Source: Streptomyces cacaoi
Lineage (GTDB): Bacteria; Actinomycetota; Actinomycetes; Streptomycetales; Streptomycetaceae
NCBI RefSeq assembly: GCF_006539165.1
Contig: NZ_BJMM01000006.1
Span: 289,870 to 353,869 of the forward strand
DNA: 64,000 bases
Direction of reading: 5' to 3'
The first letter of the stretch is position 1; each line of letters opens with the position of its first letter. Below, in pieces: positions 15,682 to 24,609 of this stretch. A program made the translations under genes and the position numbers. The notes beneath the pieces were generated by a model. The model was given only the letters and a program-made list of their open reading frames with translations. It did no database searches and was not told the origin of the DNA.

Positions 15682-18140
15682 CCCTCCTCCTCCCACGCAG
15701 CCGCCCCGACCGGCCCGCACACCACTCCGCGCTCGACCTGCCGCTCGACCCCCGCGCCGCGGACCTGCTCGCCGCGCGGAAGCGCCCGGCCGATCTGCTC
15801 GCCGGACTGCTGGCCGTCGTCCTGGACCGCTACGGGAGCGCGTGGACGATCCTGGGCCACGAGCAGGGCCGCGCCGTCCGGTACGAGGCGCGACCGGCCG
15901 CGCTGGACGGGACGTTCGCCGAGGTGCCGCTGCGTCCCGCCCCGGCCGGCGGAGCGGCCACCGACAGGGACCGGCCCTGCGCGGCCGTCCTGCCGCCCGG
16001 CACCCGCGGGCTGCCCGCCGCGCTGCACGCGGTCGTCTGGGCCGTCACCCCGCACGACGGCTCCCTCACCGTCCACTACGACGACACCATCCTGGGCGCA
16101 CCGACCGCCCGCCGCATGGCCGAGCACCTCCGGCTGCTGCTGGACACCGCCGCGGCCGAACCCACCGCCCGCACAGCCGCGTTCCCCCTCCTCCTGCCCG
16201 ACGAGCGGCGGCAGCTGGCGGAGTGGAACCCGCAGCCCGCGCCCCGCCCCACCGACACCCTGCACGCCCTGTTCCGGGCCCAGGCCGCACGGACCCCCGA
16301 ACACCCGGCGCTGGTCATGGGCGCACGGACCTTGACCTACCGGCAGCTCGACGAGGCGTCGGACCACCTCGCCCGGCGGCTGCGGCCCGCTGTCGCCGAA
16401 CCCGGCGACCTGATGGTCGTGTCCGGCGAACGCTCCACGGAGCTGTTCACGGCGGTGCTCGCCGTGCTCAAGGCGGGCGCCGGCTACGTCCACCTCGACC
16501 CCGCGCTGCCCACGGCGCGCGCCGAGGCGATGCTGCGGCTGACCCGCCCGGCCGCCACGCTGCGCACCACCACCGGACACCCGCTCACCGACCACGCGGA
16601 CGCGCTCCGGGTGGAAGAGGCCCTCTCCGAGAGCGACGGGACGCCGCAGCCGCCGGACCCGCTGACGGAGATCGCGCACGACGGCAGCACCGCGTACGTC
16701 ATCTTCACCTCCGGCAGCACCGGCGAACCCAAGGCGGTCCTGCGCCCGCACCGGATGCACACCGCCCGTATCCACCTGGAACAACGGCTGTACGGCATGG
16801 GAGCCGACGACCGTCATCTCCTCAAGTCGGCCATCAGCTTCCGGGAGTTCCTCTGGCCGCTGGCCAGCGGCGGCACCGCCGTGATCGCCGAACCCGGCCG
16901 CGACCGCGACGACCGCTATCTGGCCGAACTCATCGACCGCGAACGCCTCACGACCGTCAGCTTCGTCCCCTCGATGCTGCGGCTGCTGCTCGCCCAGCCC
17001 GCTTTCCGCCGGGCCGCCGCCCTGCGGCACGTCTTCGTCGGCGGCGAGCCGCTCGGCACCGACCTGGAGGAGCGGGTACGCGCACTCGGCCGCGAACTGC
17101 ACAACACCTACACCCTGAGCGAGGCCGACTACGTCTGCCACCGCCAGGGACCGCGGGGCGCCCGGCCCGAGCACGGCGACGCCGCCACCGTGATCGGCCG
17201 CCCGCTGGACATGCACGTCTACCTGTGCGACCGGCACGGCCACCCGGTGCCGCCCGGCGCGGTCGGCGAGATCCTCACCGGCGGGCCCGGGCTCGCCGAC
17301 GGCTACCTCGGACGGCCCGAACTGACCGCCGAACGCTTCGTCGCCAACACCCTCGACCCCCAGGGCCCCGCCCGCCTCTTCCGCACCGGAGACCTCGCCC
17401 GCCACCGCGCGGACGGGCAGTTGGAGTACCTCGGGCGCGCCGACGCGCAGGTGAAGGTACGCGGACAGCGGGTCGAGCCGGCCGAGGTGGAACTGGTCCT
17501 GCGGACGCACCCCGAGGTCGCCGACGCCGCGGTGGCCGGTGTCGCCGACGCCGACCAGGGCGCCCTGCTGGCCGCCTACGTGGTACCCGGCGCCGCCGAA
17601 CCCTCGGTCGGCGCCCTGCGGACCTTCGTCGCCGACCGGCTGCCGGACTTCATGGTGCCCAGCTACTTCGCCGTCGTCCCCGCGCTTCCCCTGCTGGACA
17701 GCGGCAAGGTCGACCGCGCCCGGCTCCAGGTGCCCTCCCGGGCACGCCCACCGCTGGACGTGCCCTGCGCACGGCCCTCGACCCCCGGACAGCGCACCGC
17801 CGCCCGGCTGTTCGCCCAGGTGCTCGGCCTCGACGAGGCGGGCCTGGACGACGACTTCTTCCAGCTCGGCGGCGACTCCCTGCGGCTGATGCTGCTGCGC
17901 AGCGCCGTCGAAGCGGACACCGGCACCGAGATCGACCTGGCCGACCTGCTGCGCGCCGCCACCCCGCGCGCCCTGGCCGCCCTGGTACGGGACCGCTCCG
18001 AGCCCGCCGCCGGGACGGAGACGCAGCACGCACCGGCCGACACACGCCGGCTGCGGGCCGCGCGGCTGCGGCAGCAGGCCGCACGCACCCGGCACCGCGC
18101 CGTGCCCGGCACCCCCGGTGCCCAGGAGGAGAGCCGATGA
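15678..18140 (+). CDS. NRPS: condensation remnant - adenylation - carrier (A-T)
   Basis: An 820-residue NRPS protein. Residues ~1-185 resemble the tail of a condensation domain but contain no HHxxxDG motif, so it cannot condense. The adenylation domain (~190-690) has YVIFTSGSTGEPKAV (A3), a GGEP block, NTYTLSEADYV (A5), RTGDLARHRADGQLEYLGRAD (A7/A8) and SGKVDR with the A10 lysine. A carrier domain with FFQLGGDSL (~725-775) follows. In the A4 region, FREFLWP stands where FDxxxW is usual, so the aspartate that binds the alpha-amino group is replaced by arginine in my alignment. This suggests a substrate that is not a standard alpha-amino acid, or a domain of altered function. The end overlaps the PKS by ATGA. 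Confidence 0.88.
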   Translation: MTLLLPRSRPDRPAHHSALDLPLDPRAADLLAARKRPADLLAGLLAVVLDRYGSAWTILGHEQGRAVRYEARPAALDGTFAEVPLRPAPAGGAATDRDRPCAAVLPPGTRGLPAALHAVVWAVTPHDGSLTVHYDDTILGAPTARRMAEHLRLLLDTAAAEPTARTAAFPLLLPDERRQLAEWNPQPAPRPTDTLHALFRAQAARTPEHPALVMGARTLTYRQLDEASDHLARRLRPAVAEPGDLMVVSGERSTELFTAVLAVLKAGAGYVHLDPALPTARAEAMLRLTRPAATLRTTTGHPLTDHADALRVEEALSESDGTPQPPDPLTEIAHDGSTAYVIFTSGSTGEPKAVLRPHRMHTARIHLEQRLYGMGADDRHLLKSAISFREFLWPLASGGTAVIAEPGRDRDDRYLAELIDRERLTTVSFVPSMLRLLLAQPAFRRAAALRHVFVGGEPLGTDLEERVRALGRELHNTYTLSEADYVCHRQGPRGARPEHGDAATVIGRPLDMHVYLCDRHGHPVPPGAVGEILTGGPGLADGYLGRPELTAERFVANTLDPQGPARLFRTGDLARHRADGQLEYLGRADAQVKVRGQRVEPAEVELVLRTHPEVADAAVAGVADADQGALLAAYVVPGAAEPSVGALRTFVADRLPDFMVPSYFAVVPALPLLDSGKVDRARLQVPSRARPPLDVPCARPSTPGQRTAARLFAQVLGLDEAGLDDDFFQLGGDSLRLMLLRSAVEADTGTEIDLADLLRAATPRALAALVRDRSEPAAGTETQHAPADTRRLRAARLRQQAARTRHRAVPGTPGAQEESR

Positions 18141-21100
18141 ACTCCGACGAACTCGCGGTCGCCATCGTCGGCATGGCGGTGCGGCTGCCCGGCAGCGACG
18201 ACCTGGACACGTACTGGCGCAACCTGCTGGCCGGCCGCTGCGGCATCACCCGCCGCGGCGCGGCGGCCGGCGACTTCGTGCCCGCCTACGGCACGCTCCG
18301 CGCGGCCGGCCACTTCGACCCGGGCCGGTTCGGCATCTCCGAGGCCGAGGCGCTGCTCATCGACCCGCAGCAGCGGCTGCTCCTGGAGAGCGTCGACGAG
18401 GCGTTCGCCGCCGCGCACATCGACCCGCAGCGCGCCGGACGGGTGGCCACCTACGCCGGTGTCGGCCGCAACGACTACGAGAGCTGGGTGGCCGACGCAC
18501 TGGCCGGCCGCCCCGGCGTCGACGAGATGTCCCTGGAGATCGCCAACGGGCGCGACTACGCGGCCGGCCGGATCGCCTACCGGCTGGGACTCGGCGGCGC
18601 CGCCGTCGCGGTCCAGTGCGCCTGCTCCACCTCGCTGGTCGCCGTCCACCTGGCCTGCCAGGACCTGCTCGGCTTCGGCGCCGACACGGCGATCGCGACG
18701 ACCGCGGCCGTCCGGGTGCCCGCGCCGCGCGGCTACCCGGCACCGCCCGGCGGCATCGGCTCGCCCGACGGGGTGTGCCGCCCCTTCGACGCCGCGGCCA
18801 ACGGCACCGTCCCCGGCGACGGCGCCGGCGCCCTGATCCTCAAGCGGCTGGCCGACGCCCGGGCCGACGGCGACACGGTCTGGGCCGTCGTCCGCGGCTC
18901 CGCGGCGAACAACGACGGCTCCGTCAAATCAGGCTTCGCGGGCGTCAACAGCGCGGCGCAGCGGGACGTCGTACGGGCCGCGCTGGAAGCCTCCGGCGTG
19001 GGCCCGGAAGAGATCGACTACGTCGAGGCGCACGGCAGCGGCACCCTGCTCGGAGACGCGGCCGAATGGACCGCCCTCAGCGAGGTGTTCGGCCCGAGCG
19101 GCAAGCCCGTGCACATCGGAGCCGTCAAAGCCGGCGTCGGGCACCTGCGGGAGGCCGCGGGCATCGCGGGCCTGGCCAAGGCCGTGCTGAGCCTGCGGCA
19201 CAACCGGCTCGTGCGCACCCCGCACTTCCGGTCGCTGCCCCGGGCCCTGGCCCGTCGCGGCCCGAACCTGCTGCCCGTCGAGGAAACCCTGGAGTGGGCC
19301 GAACCCGCCGGCGGCGTACGGCGAGCCGGAGTGAGCGCCTTCGGCCTGGGCGGCACCAACTGCCACCTCGTGCTGGAGGCCGCACCACCTGCCGCCCCGC
19401 CGGCCCCCTGCCGTGAGGGCCTGATCCTCCTCTCCAGCCACCGCGCCGACACCCTCGACCAGGACACCGAGGCCCTGCGCACCGAAGTCGAACGGGAGCC
19501 CGCACAGGCCGGAGACCTCGCCCACAGCTCCCAGACGGGCCGCCGCCGACTGCCCCGGCGCCGCTTCGTCGTCCTCGGCCCCGAGCCGGCCGTGGACGAG
19601 GCGTTCGCCGCCGACCGGCTCCGCCACCAGACCGGCACCGCACCCGCGCACCGCCCCGAGATCGGCTTCGTCCTGCCCGGCATCGGCAGCCACTACCCCT
19701 CCATGGGCGCCGGCCTGGCCGCCACCGACCCGGTCTTCGCCCGGCACCTGCGCGCCTCGGTGACCGTCGCCGACGCACTCACCGACGGCGCGGTCGGTGC
19801 GCGCTTCGCCCACGCCGGAGACGAACGCCGGGCCGGTACCGCAGACGACCGGCTCGACCTGCGGGCCATGCTGCGCCGCCGGGACACACCGCGGGCACCG
19901 GCCGGCACGCTGCGCGAGCTGCACCTCGGCCTGTTCTGCCTCGAACTCGCCCTGGCCCGCACGCTGATGGAGCTGGGCATCCGGCCCGCCGTCCTGGTGG
20001 GGCACAGCCTGGGGGAGTGGGTCGGCGCCGTCCTGGCCGGGGTGATCGACCCCGAGCCCGCGATGGCCGCGGTGGCCCGCCGCGCCGACCTGGTCACCCG
20101 GGCCGGGAACGGGGCGATGCTGGCCGTGCTGGCGCCCGCCGAGGACGTCGACCGCTTCACGCGGGACGGCGTGTGGCTGGCCGCCGACAACGCCCCCACC
20201 CACTGCGTCCTGTCCGGAGTGCCCGCCGACATCGAGGCCGTGGGCGAAGAGCTGACCGGCAAGGGATTCTCCGTCCTGCCGCTGGACACCGCGCACCCGT
20301 TCCACACCCCGCAGCTCGCCGACGCCGCGCGGGCGCTCGGCGACGACCTGGCCGGCATCGAACTGCGCCCGCCCCGCATCCCGCTGGCCTCCAGCGTCCT
20401 GGGGGAGTGGCTGTCCGATCAGGTCACCGACCCCGCCTACTGGCGGCGCCACCTGGTCAGCACCGTCCGCTTCCGCGCCGCCGCCCGGCTCGCGCTCGAC
20501 CGCGTGGGAGTGCTGGTCGAGGTCGGACCCGGCACCGCACGCCCCTGGCTGCTCCAGGCCGACCCCGAAGCGGTCTGCGTGCGCACCGTACGGCAGGACT
20601 ACGAGCGGATCCCCGACAGGGACGTGCTCCTGGAGGCGCTGGGAAAGCTGTGGCTGCACGGCGTGGAGTGCGACTGGACCGCGCTCGGCGGACCCGGACG
20701 GGCACGCGCCCCGCTGCCCGCCCCGCATCTGCACCGGCGGCGCTTCCTGCCGGACACCCCGCCGCCCACCGCCGGGACCACCGCGACTCCGGAACCGGCC
20801 GCACCCACCGCCGCACGAGCGCCGGACCCGCCCGCGGGCGCGGCCCCGCCCGAGGCCGCGCCCGCACACCCGGAGGCCGCCGACGCCCTGGAGGCCCATC
20901 TCGCCGGACAGTGGCGGGCCCTGCTCGGGCTGCGCGAAGTCCACCCGGACGACCACTTCTTCCATCTGGGCGGCGACTCCCTCATGGGCGTCCACCTCAT
21001 CGCCGGCATCCAGCGGCTGACCGGCCGGAAGGTGCCGTCCTCGGAGGTCTTCGCCTCCGCGCGGTTCGCCGGGATGGTCGCACGGGTGCGCACCTGGCTC

Positions 21101-21175
21101 GCCGAAGAGCCCGCCGCCCAGCAGCACCCGCCGGGCCACGAGACCCGCTCACCCGAAGGAGACCCCCATGGCTGA
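18137..21175 (+). CDS. Type I PKS module: KS-AT-carrier protein
   Basis: A 1012-residue single module. Ketosynthase (~1-425): active-site cysteine in VQCACSTSLVAVH, histidines in VEAHGSGT and GVGHLREAAG. Acyltransferase (~505-820): GHSLGEWVGA with the nucleophilic serine (~625) and an AHPFHT catalytic-histidine region, the HxFH form usually linked to malonyl-CoA. Carrier (~910-990): FFHLGGDSL, like a peptidyl carrier. There is no ketoreductase, dehydratase or thioesterase. Following an A-T protein, the module would add one ketide to an amino-acyl-type starter and leave a beta-keto product. AGGAGGAGA precedes the ATG. Release must be by another enzyme, possibly the ATP-grasp or PheRS-like proteins, or by cyclisation. 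Confidence 0.9.
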   Translation: MNSDELAVAIVGMAVRLPGSDDLDTYWRNLLAGRCGITRRGAAAGDFVPAYGTLRAAGHFDPGRFGISEAEALLIDPQQRLLLESVDEAFAAAHIDPQRAGRVATYAGVGRNDYESWVADALAGRPGVDEMSLEIANGRDYAAGRIAYRLGLGGAAVAVQCACSTSLVAVHLACQDLLGFGADTAIATTAAVRVPAPRGYPAPPGGIGSPDGVCRPFDAAANGTVPGDGAGALILKRLADARADGDTVWAVVRGSAANNDGSVKSGFAGVNSAAQRDVVRAALEASGVGPEEIDYVEAHGSGTLLGDAAEWTALSEVFGPSGKPVHIGAVKAGVGHLREAAGIAGLAKAVLSLRHNRLVRTPHFRSLPRALARRGPNLLPVEETLEWAEPAGGVRRAGVSAFGLGGTNCHLVLEAAPPAAPPAPCREGLILLSSHRADTLDQDTEALRTEVEREPAQAGDLAHSSQTGRRRLPRRRFVVLGPEPAVDEAFAADRLRHQTGTAPAHRPEIGFVLPGIGSHYPSMGAGLAATDPVFARHLRASVTVADALTDGAVGARFAHAGDERRAGTADDRLDLRAMLRRRDTPRAPAGTLRELHLGLFCLELALARTLMELGIRPAVLVGHSLGEWVGAVLAGVIDPEPAMAAVARRADLVTRAGNGAMLAVLAPAEDVDRFTRDGVWLAADNAPTHCVLSGVPADIEAVGEELTGKGFSVLPLDTAHPFHTPQLADAARALGDDLAGIELRPPRIPLASSVLGEWLSDQVTDPAYWRRHLVSTVRFRAAARLALDRVGVLVEVGPGTARPWLLQADPEAVCVRTVRQDYERIPDRDVLLEALGKLWLHGVECDWTALGGPGRARAPLPAPHLHRRRFLPDTPPPTAGTTATPEPAAPTAARAPDPPAGAAPPEAAPAHPEAADALEAHLAGQWRALLGLREVHPDDHFFHLGGDSLMGVHLIAGIQRLTGRKVPSSEVFASARFAGMVARVRTWLAEEPAAQQHPPGHETRSPEGDPHG

Positions 21176-21290
21176 GGGAACGGCCCTCCGCCCCGCGCAC
21201 GCCCTCGGCGCCGCGGCCACGGCCGGCGCACCGCCCGCCGCGCAGCGCCAGGACACCACCGACCCGACAGGCACGGAGGACGCCAGGTGA
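21168..21290 (+). CDS. Small 40-residue ORF between PKS and methyltransferase
   Basis: An ATG at 21168 has a strong AAGGAG site six bases upstream, overlaps the PKS stop by 8 nt and ends at a TGA that overlaps the GTG start of the methyltransferase by GTGA. The peptide starts MAEGTALRPAHALGAA, is rich in Ala, Pro and Thr, and has no recognised motif. Its main role could be translational coupling of PKS and methyltransferase, or it may be a small functional protein. I cannot assign a function. Confidence 0.45.
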   Translation: MAEGTALRPAHALGAAATAGAPPAAQRQDTTDPTGTEDAR

Positions 21291-21913
21291 AAGCCTTTAC
21301 CGACAGCTGGGTGGACCGGTTCTCCACCGTCTACGCCGACGCCCCCCTCGCGGAACTCTCCTGGTTCACCGGGGCCCCGGGTATCGAACTGATCAAGCTC
21401 GTCATCGACGGCGTGATACCGCGCGGCGCCCGCGTGATCGACCTGGGCAGCGGCCCGGGCGTGGACGCCGTCTTCCTCGCCGCCCAGGGCATGCGCGTCA
21501 CCGGCGTCGACCTGTCGCCCGAAGCCGTGGCCCGGGCCCGCTCCTGGGCCGAACTGGCCGGAGTGGGAGCCGAGTTCGTCCAAGGAGACGTCCTCGACGT
21601 GCCGCTGCCCGACCACCGGGCGGACCTCGTCACCGACTCCTTCGTCTTCCACAACATGCGGGACGAGGCCCGTGACCGCTACGCCGCCCAGGTGCACCGA
21701 CTGCTGCGCCCCGGCGGCCTGTTCGTCCTCAACTCCTTCTCCGACCACATGGTCGCCGGCACCGGGCCGCGCCGCGTGACCAGCGCCGAGATCCTCGACA
21801 CCTTCGACAGCGACCGGTTCGAGTGCGAGGAACTGCGCCTCTACCGGAACCTGCCGACGGAGAAGAAACCCGAACAGATCCACTGGATCGGCCGGTTCAG
21901 GACGCGCGGATGA
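21287..21913 (+). CDS. SAM-dependent methyltransferase (class I)
   Basis: A 208-residue Rossmann-fold methyltransferase. Motif I is VIDLGSGPGVDAVFLA (about residues 46-61), the acidic end of strand 2 is TGVDLSPEAV, and RLLRPGGLFVLNSFSD is the post-motif III block. It is translationally coupled to the small ORF upstream and to the SDR downstream (ATGA). One of two methyltransferases in the operon; the atom methylated (O, N or C) cannot be told. Confidence 0.84.
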   Translation: MKAFTDSWVDRFSTVYADAPLAELSWFTGAPGIELIKLVIDGVIPRGARVIDLGSGPGVDAVFLAAQGMRVTGVDLSPEAVARARSWAELAGVGAEFVQGDVLDVPLPDHRADLVTDSFVFHNMRDEARDRYAAQVHRLLRPGGLFVLNSFSDHMVAGTGPRRVTSAEILDTFDSDRFECEELRLYRNLPTEKKPEQIHWIGRFRTRG

Positions 21914-22665
21914 ACGGGCGGTTCGACGGCAAGCGGGTCCTGGTCACCGGCGGCGGCCGGGGCATCGGCCGGCAGGTTGCGCTCGGCTTCGCCGCCGAAG
22001 GAGCCGACGTGGCGGTGCTGGCCCGTACGGCGGAGCAGGTCGAGTCGGTCGCCGCGGAACTCGCCGAAGGCGGCACGAAAGCGCTCCCTGTGGTCTGCGA
22101 CGTCGCCGACGCCGGACAGGTGACCGAGGCCGAGCGGAAGGTGACCGGGGAGTTCGGCGACGTGGACGTCCTCGTCAACGCTGCCGGGCTGTTCTCCATG
22201 GGGCCCTCCGCCGCCTACGACACCGAGCAGGCACGCGCCCTGCTGGACACCAACGTCCTGGGCACCCTGCGGTGCTGCCAGGTCTTCGGCCGCCGGATGC
22301 TGGCCCGGCAGCACGGGAAGATCGTCAACTTCGGCTCGCTGCTCTCCTTCACCGCCTTCCCGGAGAGAGCCGCCTACGCGGCGAGCAAGGCCGGGGTGCT
22401 GCAACTGACCCGTGTGCTCGGCGTGGAGTGGGCCCCCTCGGGCGTCAACGTCAACGCCGTCGCCCCCGGAATGATCCGGATCGAGACGCCGCACCCGGCC
22501 GCACTCGACGAGGACGCCCTCACCCGCCGCATCCCCGCCGGCCGCCGCGGCCGGCCCCGGGACCTCACCGGCCCGGTCCGCTTCCTCGCCTCGGAAGAGG
22601 CCGACTACATCAACGGCCAGACACTCGTGGTCGACGGAGGGTGGCTCAACTATGGCTACCTCTAG
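21910..22665 (+). CDS. Short-chain dehydrogenase/reductase (SDR)
   Basis: A 251-residue classical SDR: TGGGRGIG cofactor site, VNAAG, catalytic Ser in NFGSLLSF, YAASK Tyr-Lys pair and VDGGWLNYG at the end. In a pathway with a KS-AT-carrier module lacking a ketoreductase, it could reduce the beta-keto group or a sugar-derived ketone. It overlaps the methyltransferase by 4 nt and the LOG-type gene by 14 nt. Confidence 0.86.
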   Translation: MNGRFDGKRVLVTGGGRGIGRQVALGFAAEGADVAVLARTAEQVESVAAELAEGGTKALPVVCDVADAGQVTEAERKVTGEFGDVDVLVNAAGLFSMGPSAAYDTEQARALLDTNVLGTLRCCQVFGRRMLARQHGKIVNFGSLLSFTAFPERAAYAASKAGVLQLTRVLGVEWAPSGVNVNAVAPGMIRIETPHPAALDEDALTRRIPAGRRGRPRDLTGPVRFLASEEADYINGQTLVVDGGWLNYGYL

Positions 22666-23284
22666 TCCCGCCGGCACTCCCCGCCGGCCCGCCTCCGACG
22701 AGAGCCGGACCCTGCCCGCGTCCGTGTGCGTGTTCTGCGGAAGCGCCGACGGCCCCCACGAGGGGTACCGGCAGACCGCCGAGAAACTCGGACTGCTGAT
22801 CGCCGAGCGCGGCCACCGCCTCGTGTACGGCGCGGGCGGCATCGGCCTGATGGGCGCCGTCGCCCGCGCCGCACAGCTCGGCGGCGCACAGATCCACGGT
22901 GTCATCCCCGCGTTCCTGCGCGAGCGGGAAGTCGGGGACGAACTGCCCGACCAGACACTGGAGTTGACCGACAGCCTGGCCGAGCGCAAACGCGTCATGA
23001 TCGAGCGGTCCGACGCCTTCATCGCGCTCCCCGGCGGATACGGAACCCTCGACGAGGTGCTGGAGATCCTGTCCATGGCGGCGCTCGGCCTGCCCGTCGG
23101 CCCCCTGGTGCTCCTGGACGTGGACGGCGACTGGACCGGCCTGGACCAGCTCGTGGCGAGCGTGCACGCCCGCGGGTTCGCCCGCGACCGGGAACTCTTC
23201 GGTCGTGCCACCTCCCCCGCCCAGGCCCTGGATCTGGTCGCCGCCCGGATGACGCCCGCCGGCGCGGCGCGGGCCACCGGATGA
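22652..23284 (+). CDS. LOG-type phosphoribohydrolase (TIGR00730 family)
   Basis: A 210-residue LOG/lysine-decarboxylase-like protein. The diagnostic motif is LPGGYGTLDE, with VCVFCGSADG at the start and YGAGGIGLMGAVARAA before it. Characterised members cleave the N-glycosidic bond of nucleoside 5'-monophosphates to free the base, as in cytokinin activation. Inside this operon it may release a nucleobase for the glycosyltransferase-like protein, a logic similar to CMP hydrolase plus UDP-glucuronate transfer in blasticidin-type pathways; that link is inference. GGAGG lies upstream of ATG 22652 within the SDR coding sequence. Confidence 0.8.
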   Translation: MATSSPAGTPRRPASDESRTLPASVCVFCGSADGPHEGYRQTAEKLGLLIAERGHRLVYGAGGIGLMGAVARAAQLGGAQIHGVIPAFLREREVGDELPDQTLELTDSLAERKRVMIERSDAFIALPGGYGTLDEVLEILSMAALGLPVGPLVLLDVDGDWTGLDQLVASVHARGFARDRELFGRATSPAQALDLVAARMTPAGAARATG

Positions 23285-23295
23285 GAGGGGAGAGC

Positions 23296-24609
23296 ATGCC
23301 GGCACGGAAGATCGCCGTCATCGGCGCCGGATACGTGGGCCTGACGACCGCGGCCACGCTCGCGGCGGCCGGACACGGCGTCACCTGCGTCGACGTCGAC
23401 CGGGACAAGGTGGCCGAGCTGCGCGCCGGACGAGTCGCCCTGCTGGAGCCGGACCTGCCCGAACTGGTCGCCGCGGGCCGGCGAGCGGGCCTGCTGCGCT
23501 TCACCGCCCGGCTGCCGGACGCGCTGCTCCCGCCGCACCCGCCGGACCTGGTCTTCGTGTGCGTGCCCACTCCCAGGGGCGAGGGCGGCGCGGCAGATGT
23601 CTCCATCGTCGAAGCCGTCGCCCGCGACCTGGGGCGGCTGCTGCCCCCGGGAGCCGCCGTGGTCCTCAAATCCACCGTCCCCGTCGGCACCGCCGACCGG
23701 GTCCGCGGCCTGCTCCGACGGCCGGACCTCCCCGTCCTCTCCCACCCCGAATTCCTCAGCGAGGGCAGCGCGGTACACGACTGCCGCCACCCCGACCGCC
23801 TCGTCATCGGCGCGGGCACCACCCCCGCGGACCGCGCCGCCGCCCGACGGCTGGCCGACCTGTACACCGACCTCGCCGCCCCCGTGCTCCTCACCGGCAA
23901 CGCGAGCGCCGAACTGATCAAATACGCCGCCAACGCCTTCCTCGCCGTGAAGCTCTCCTACGCCAACACCCTCGCCGAACTGTGCGAGTCCGTCGGCGCC
24001 GACATCGGGGACGTCGGCCGCGGCCTCGGCCTGGACCCCCGGATCGCCCCCGCCCACCTGCGGCCGAGCCCCGGCTGGGGCGGCCCCTGCCTGCCCAAGG
24101 ACACCCACGCCCTGCTCGACCTCGCCCGCACACGACAGATCGGCTTCCCCCTGGTGCGGGCGGCGCTGGAGACCAACGACCGGCAGCACCATCGGATCGC
24201 CGACAAGGTCCGTACCGCCGCCGGCGGTTGCCTGGACGGCGTCCGTATCGCGGTGTACGGCCTCGCCTTCAAGGCCGGCACCGCCGACACCCGCGATTCC
24301 CCCGCCCTGGCCGTGGCGCGCCTGCTGCACGCACAGGGCGCGGAACTCACCGTGTACGACCCGGCCGCGGCGAACCCGGCCGGGCCGGACGACTGGTACC
24401 AGACCGCGGACAACCCCTACACGGCGGCGAAAGCCGCGACGGTGGTCGCCGTCCTCACCGAGTGGCCCGAATTCGCCCGCCTCGACTGGGCGTTGATCTC
24501 CCAGCTGATGCACCGCCCCCACGTGGTCGACGCACGCCGCATCCTCGACCCCGAGGCCCTGGAGGCGTGCGGCCTGACCGTGAGCACCGTGGGACGTGGC
24601 ACGCGGTGA
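23296..24609 (+). CDS. UDP-glucose 6-dehydrogenase
   Basis: A 437-residue member of the UDP-glucose/GDP-mannose dehydrogenase family. GAGYVGLTTAATLA is the NAD-binding fold; KSTVPVGTADRV, ELIKYAANAFLAVKLSYANTLAELCE and GWGGPCLPKDTHAL are the family blocks, the last with the catalytic cysteine. Product would be UDP-glucuronate (or another UDP-uronate). GAGGGG precedes ATG 23296; an in-frame ATG at 23281 overlaps the upstream stop and is a possible alternative. A private copy in this operon suggests a uronate sugar in the product or as an intermediate. Confidence 0.9.
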   Translation: MPARKIAVIGAGYVGLTTAATLAAAGHGVTCVDVDRDKVAELRAGRVALLEPDLPELVAAGRRAGLLRFTARLPDALLPPHPPDLVFVCVPTPRGEGGAADVSIVEAVARDLGRLLPPGAAVVLKSTVPVGTADRVRGLLRRPDLPVLSHPEFLSEGSAVHDCRHPDRLVIGAGTTPADRAAARRLADLYTDLAAPVLLTGNASAELIKYAANAFLAVKLSYANTLAELCESVGADIGDVGRGLGLDPRIAPAHLRPSPGWGGPCLPKDTHALLDLARTRQIGFPLVRAALETNDRQHHRIADKVRTAAGGCLDGVRIAVYGLAFKAGTADTRDSPALAVARLLHAQGAELTVYDPAAANPAGPDDWYQTADNPYTAAKAATVVAVLTEWPEFARLDWALISQLMHRPHVVDARRILDPEALEACGLTVSTVGRGTR

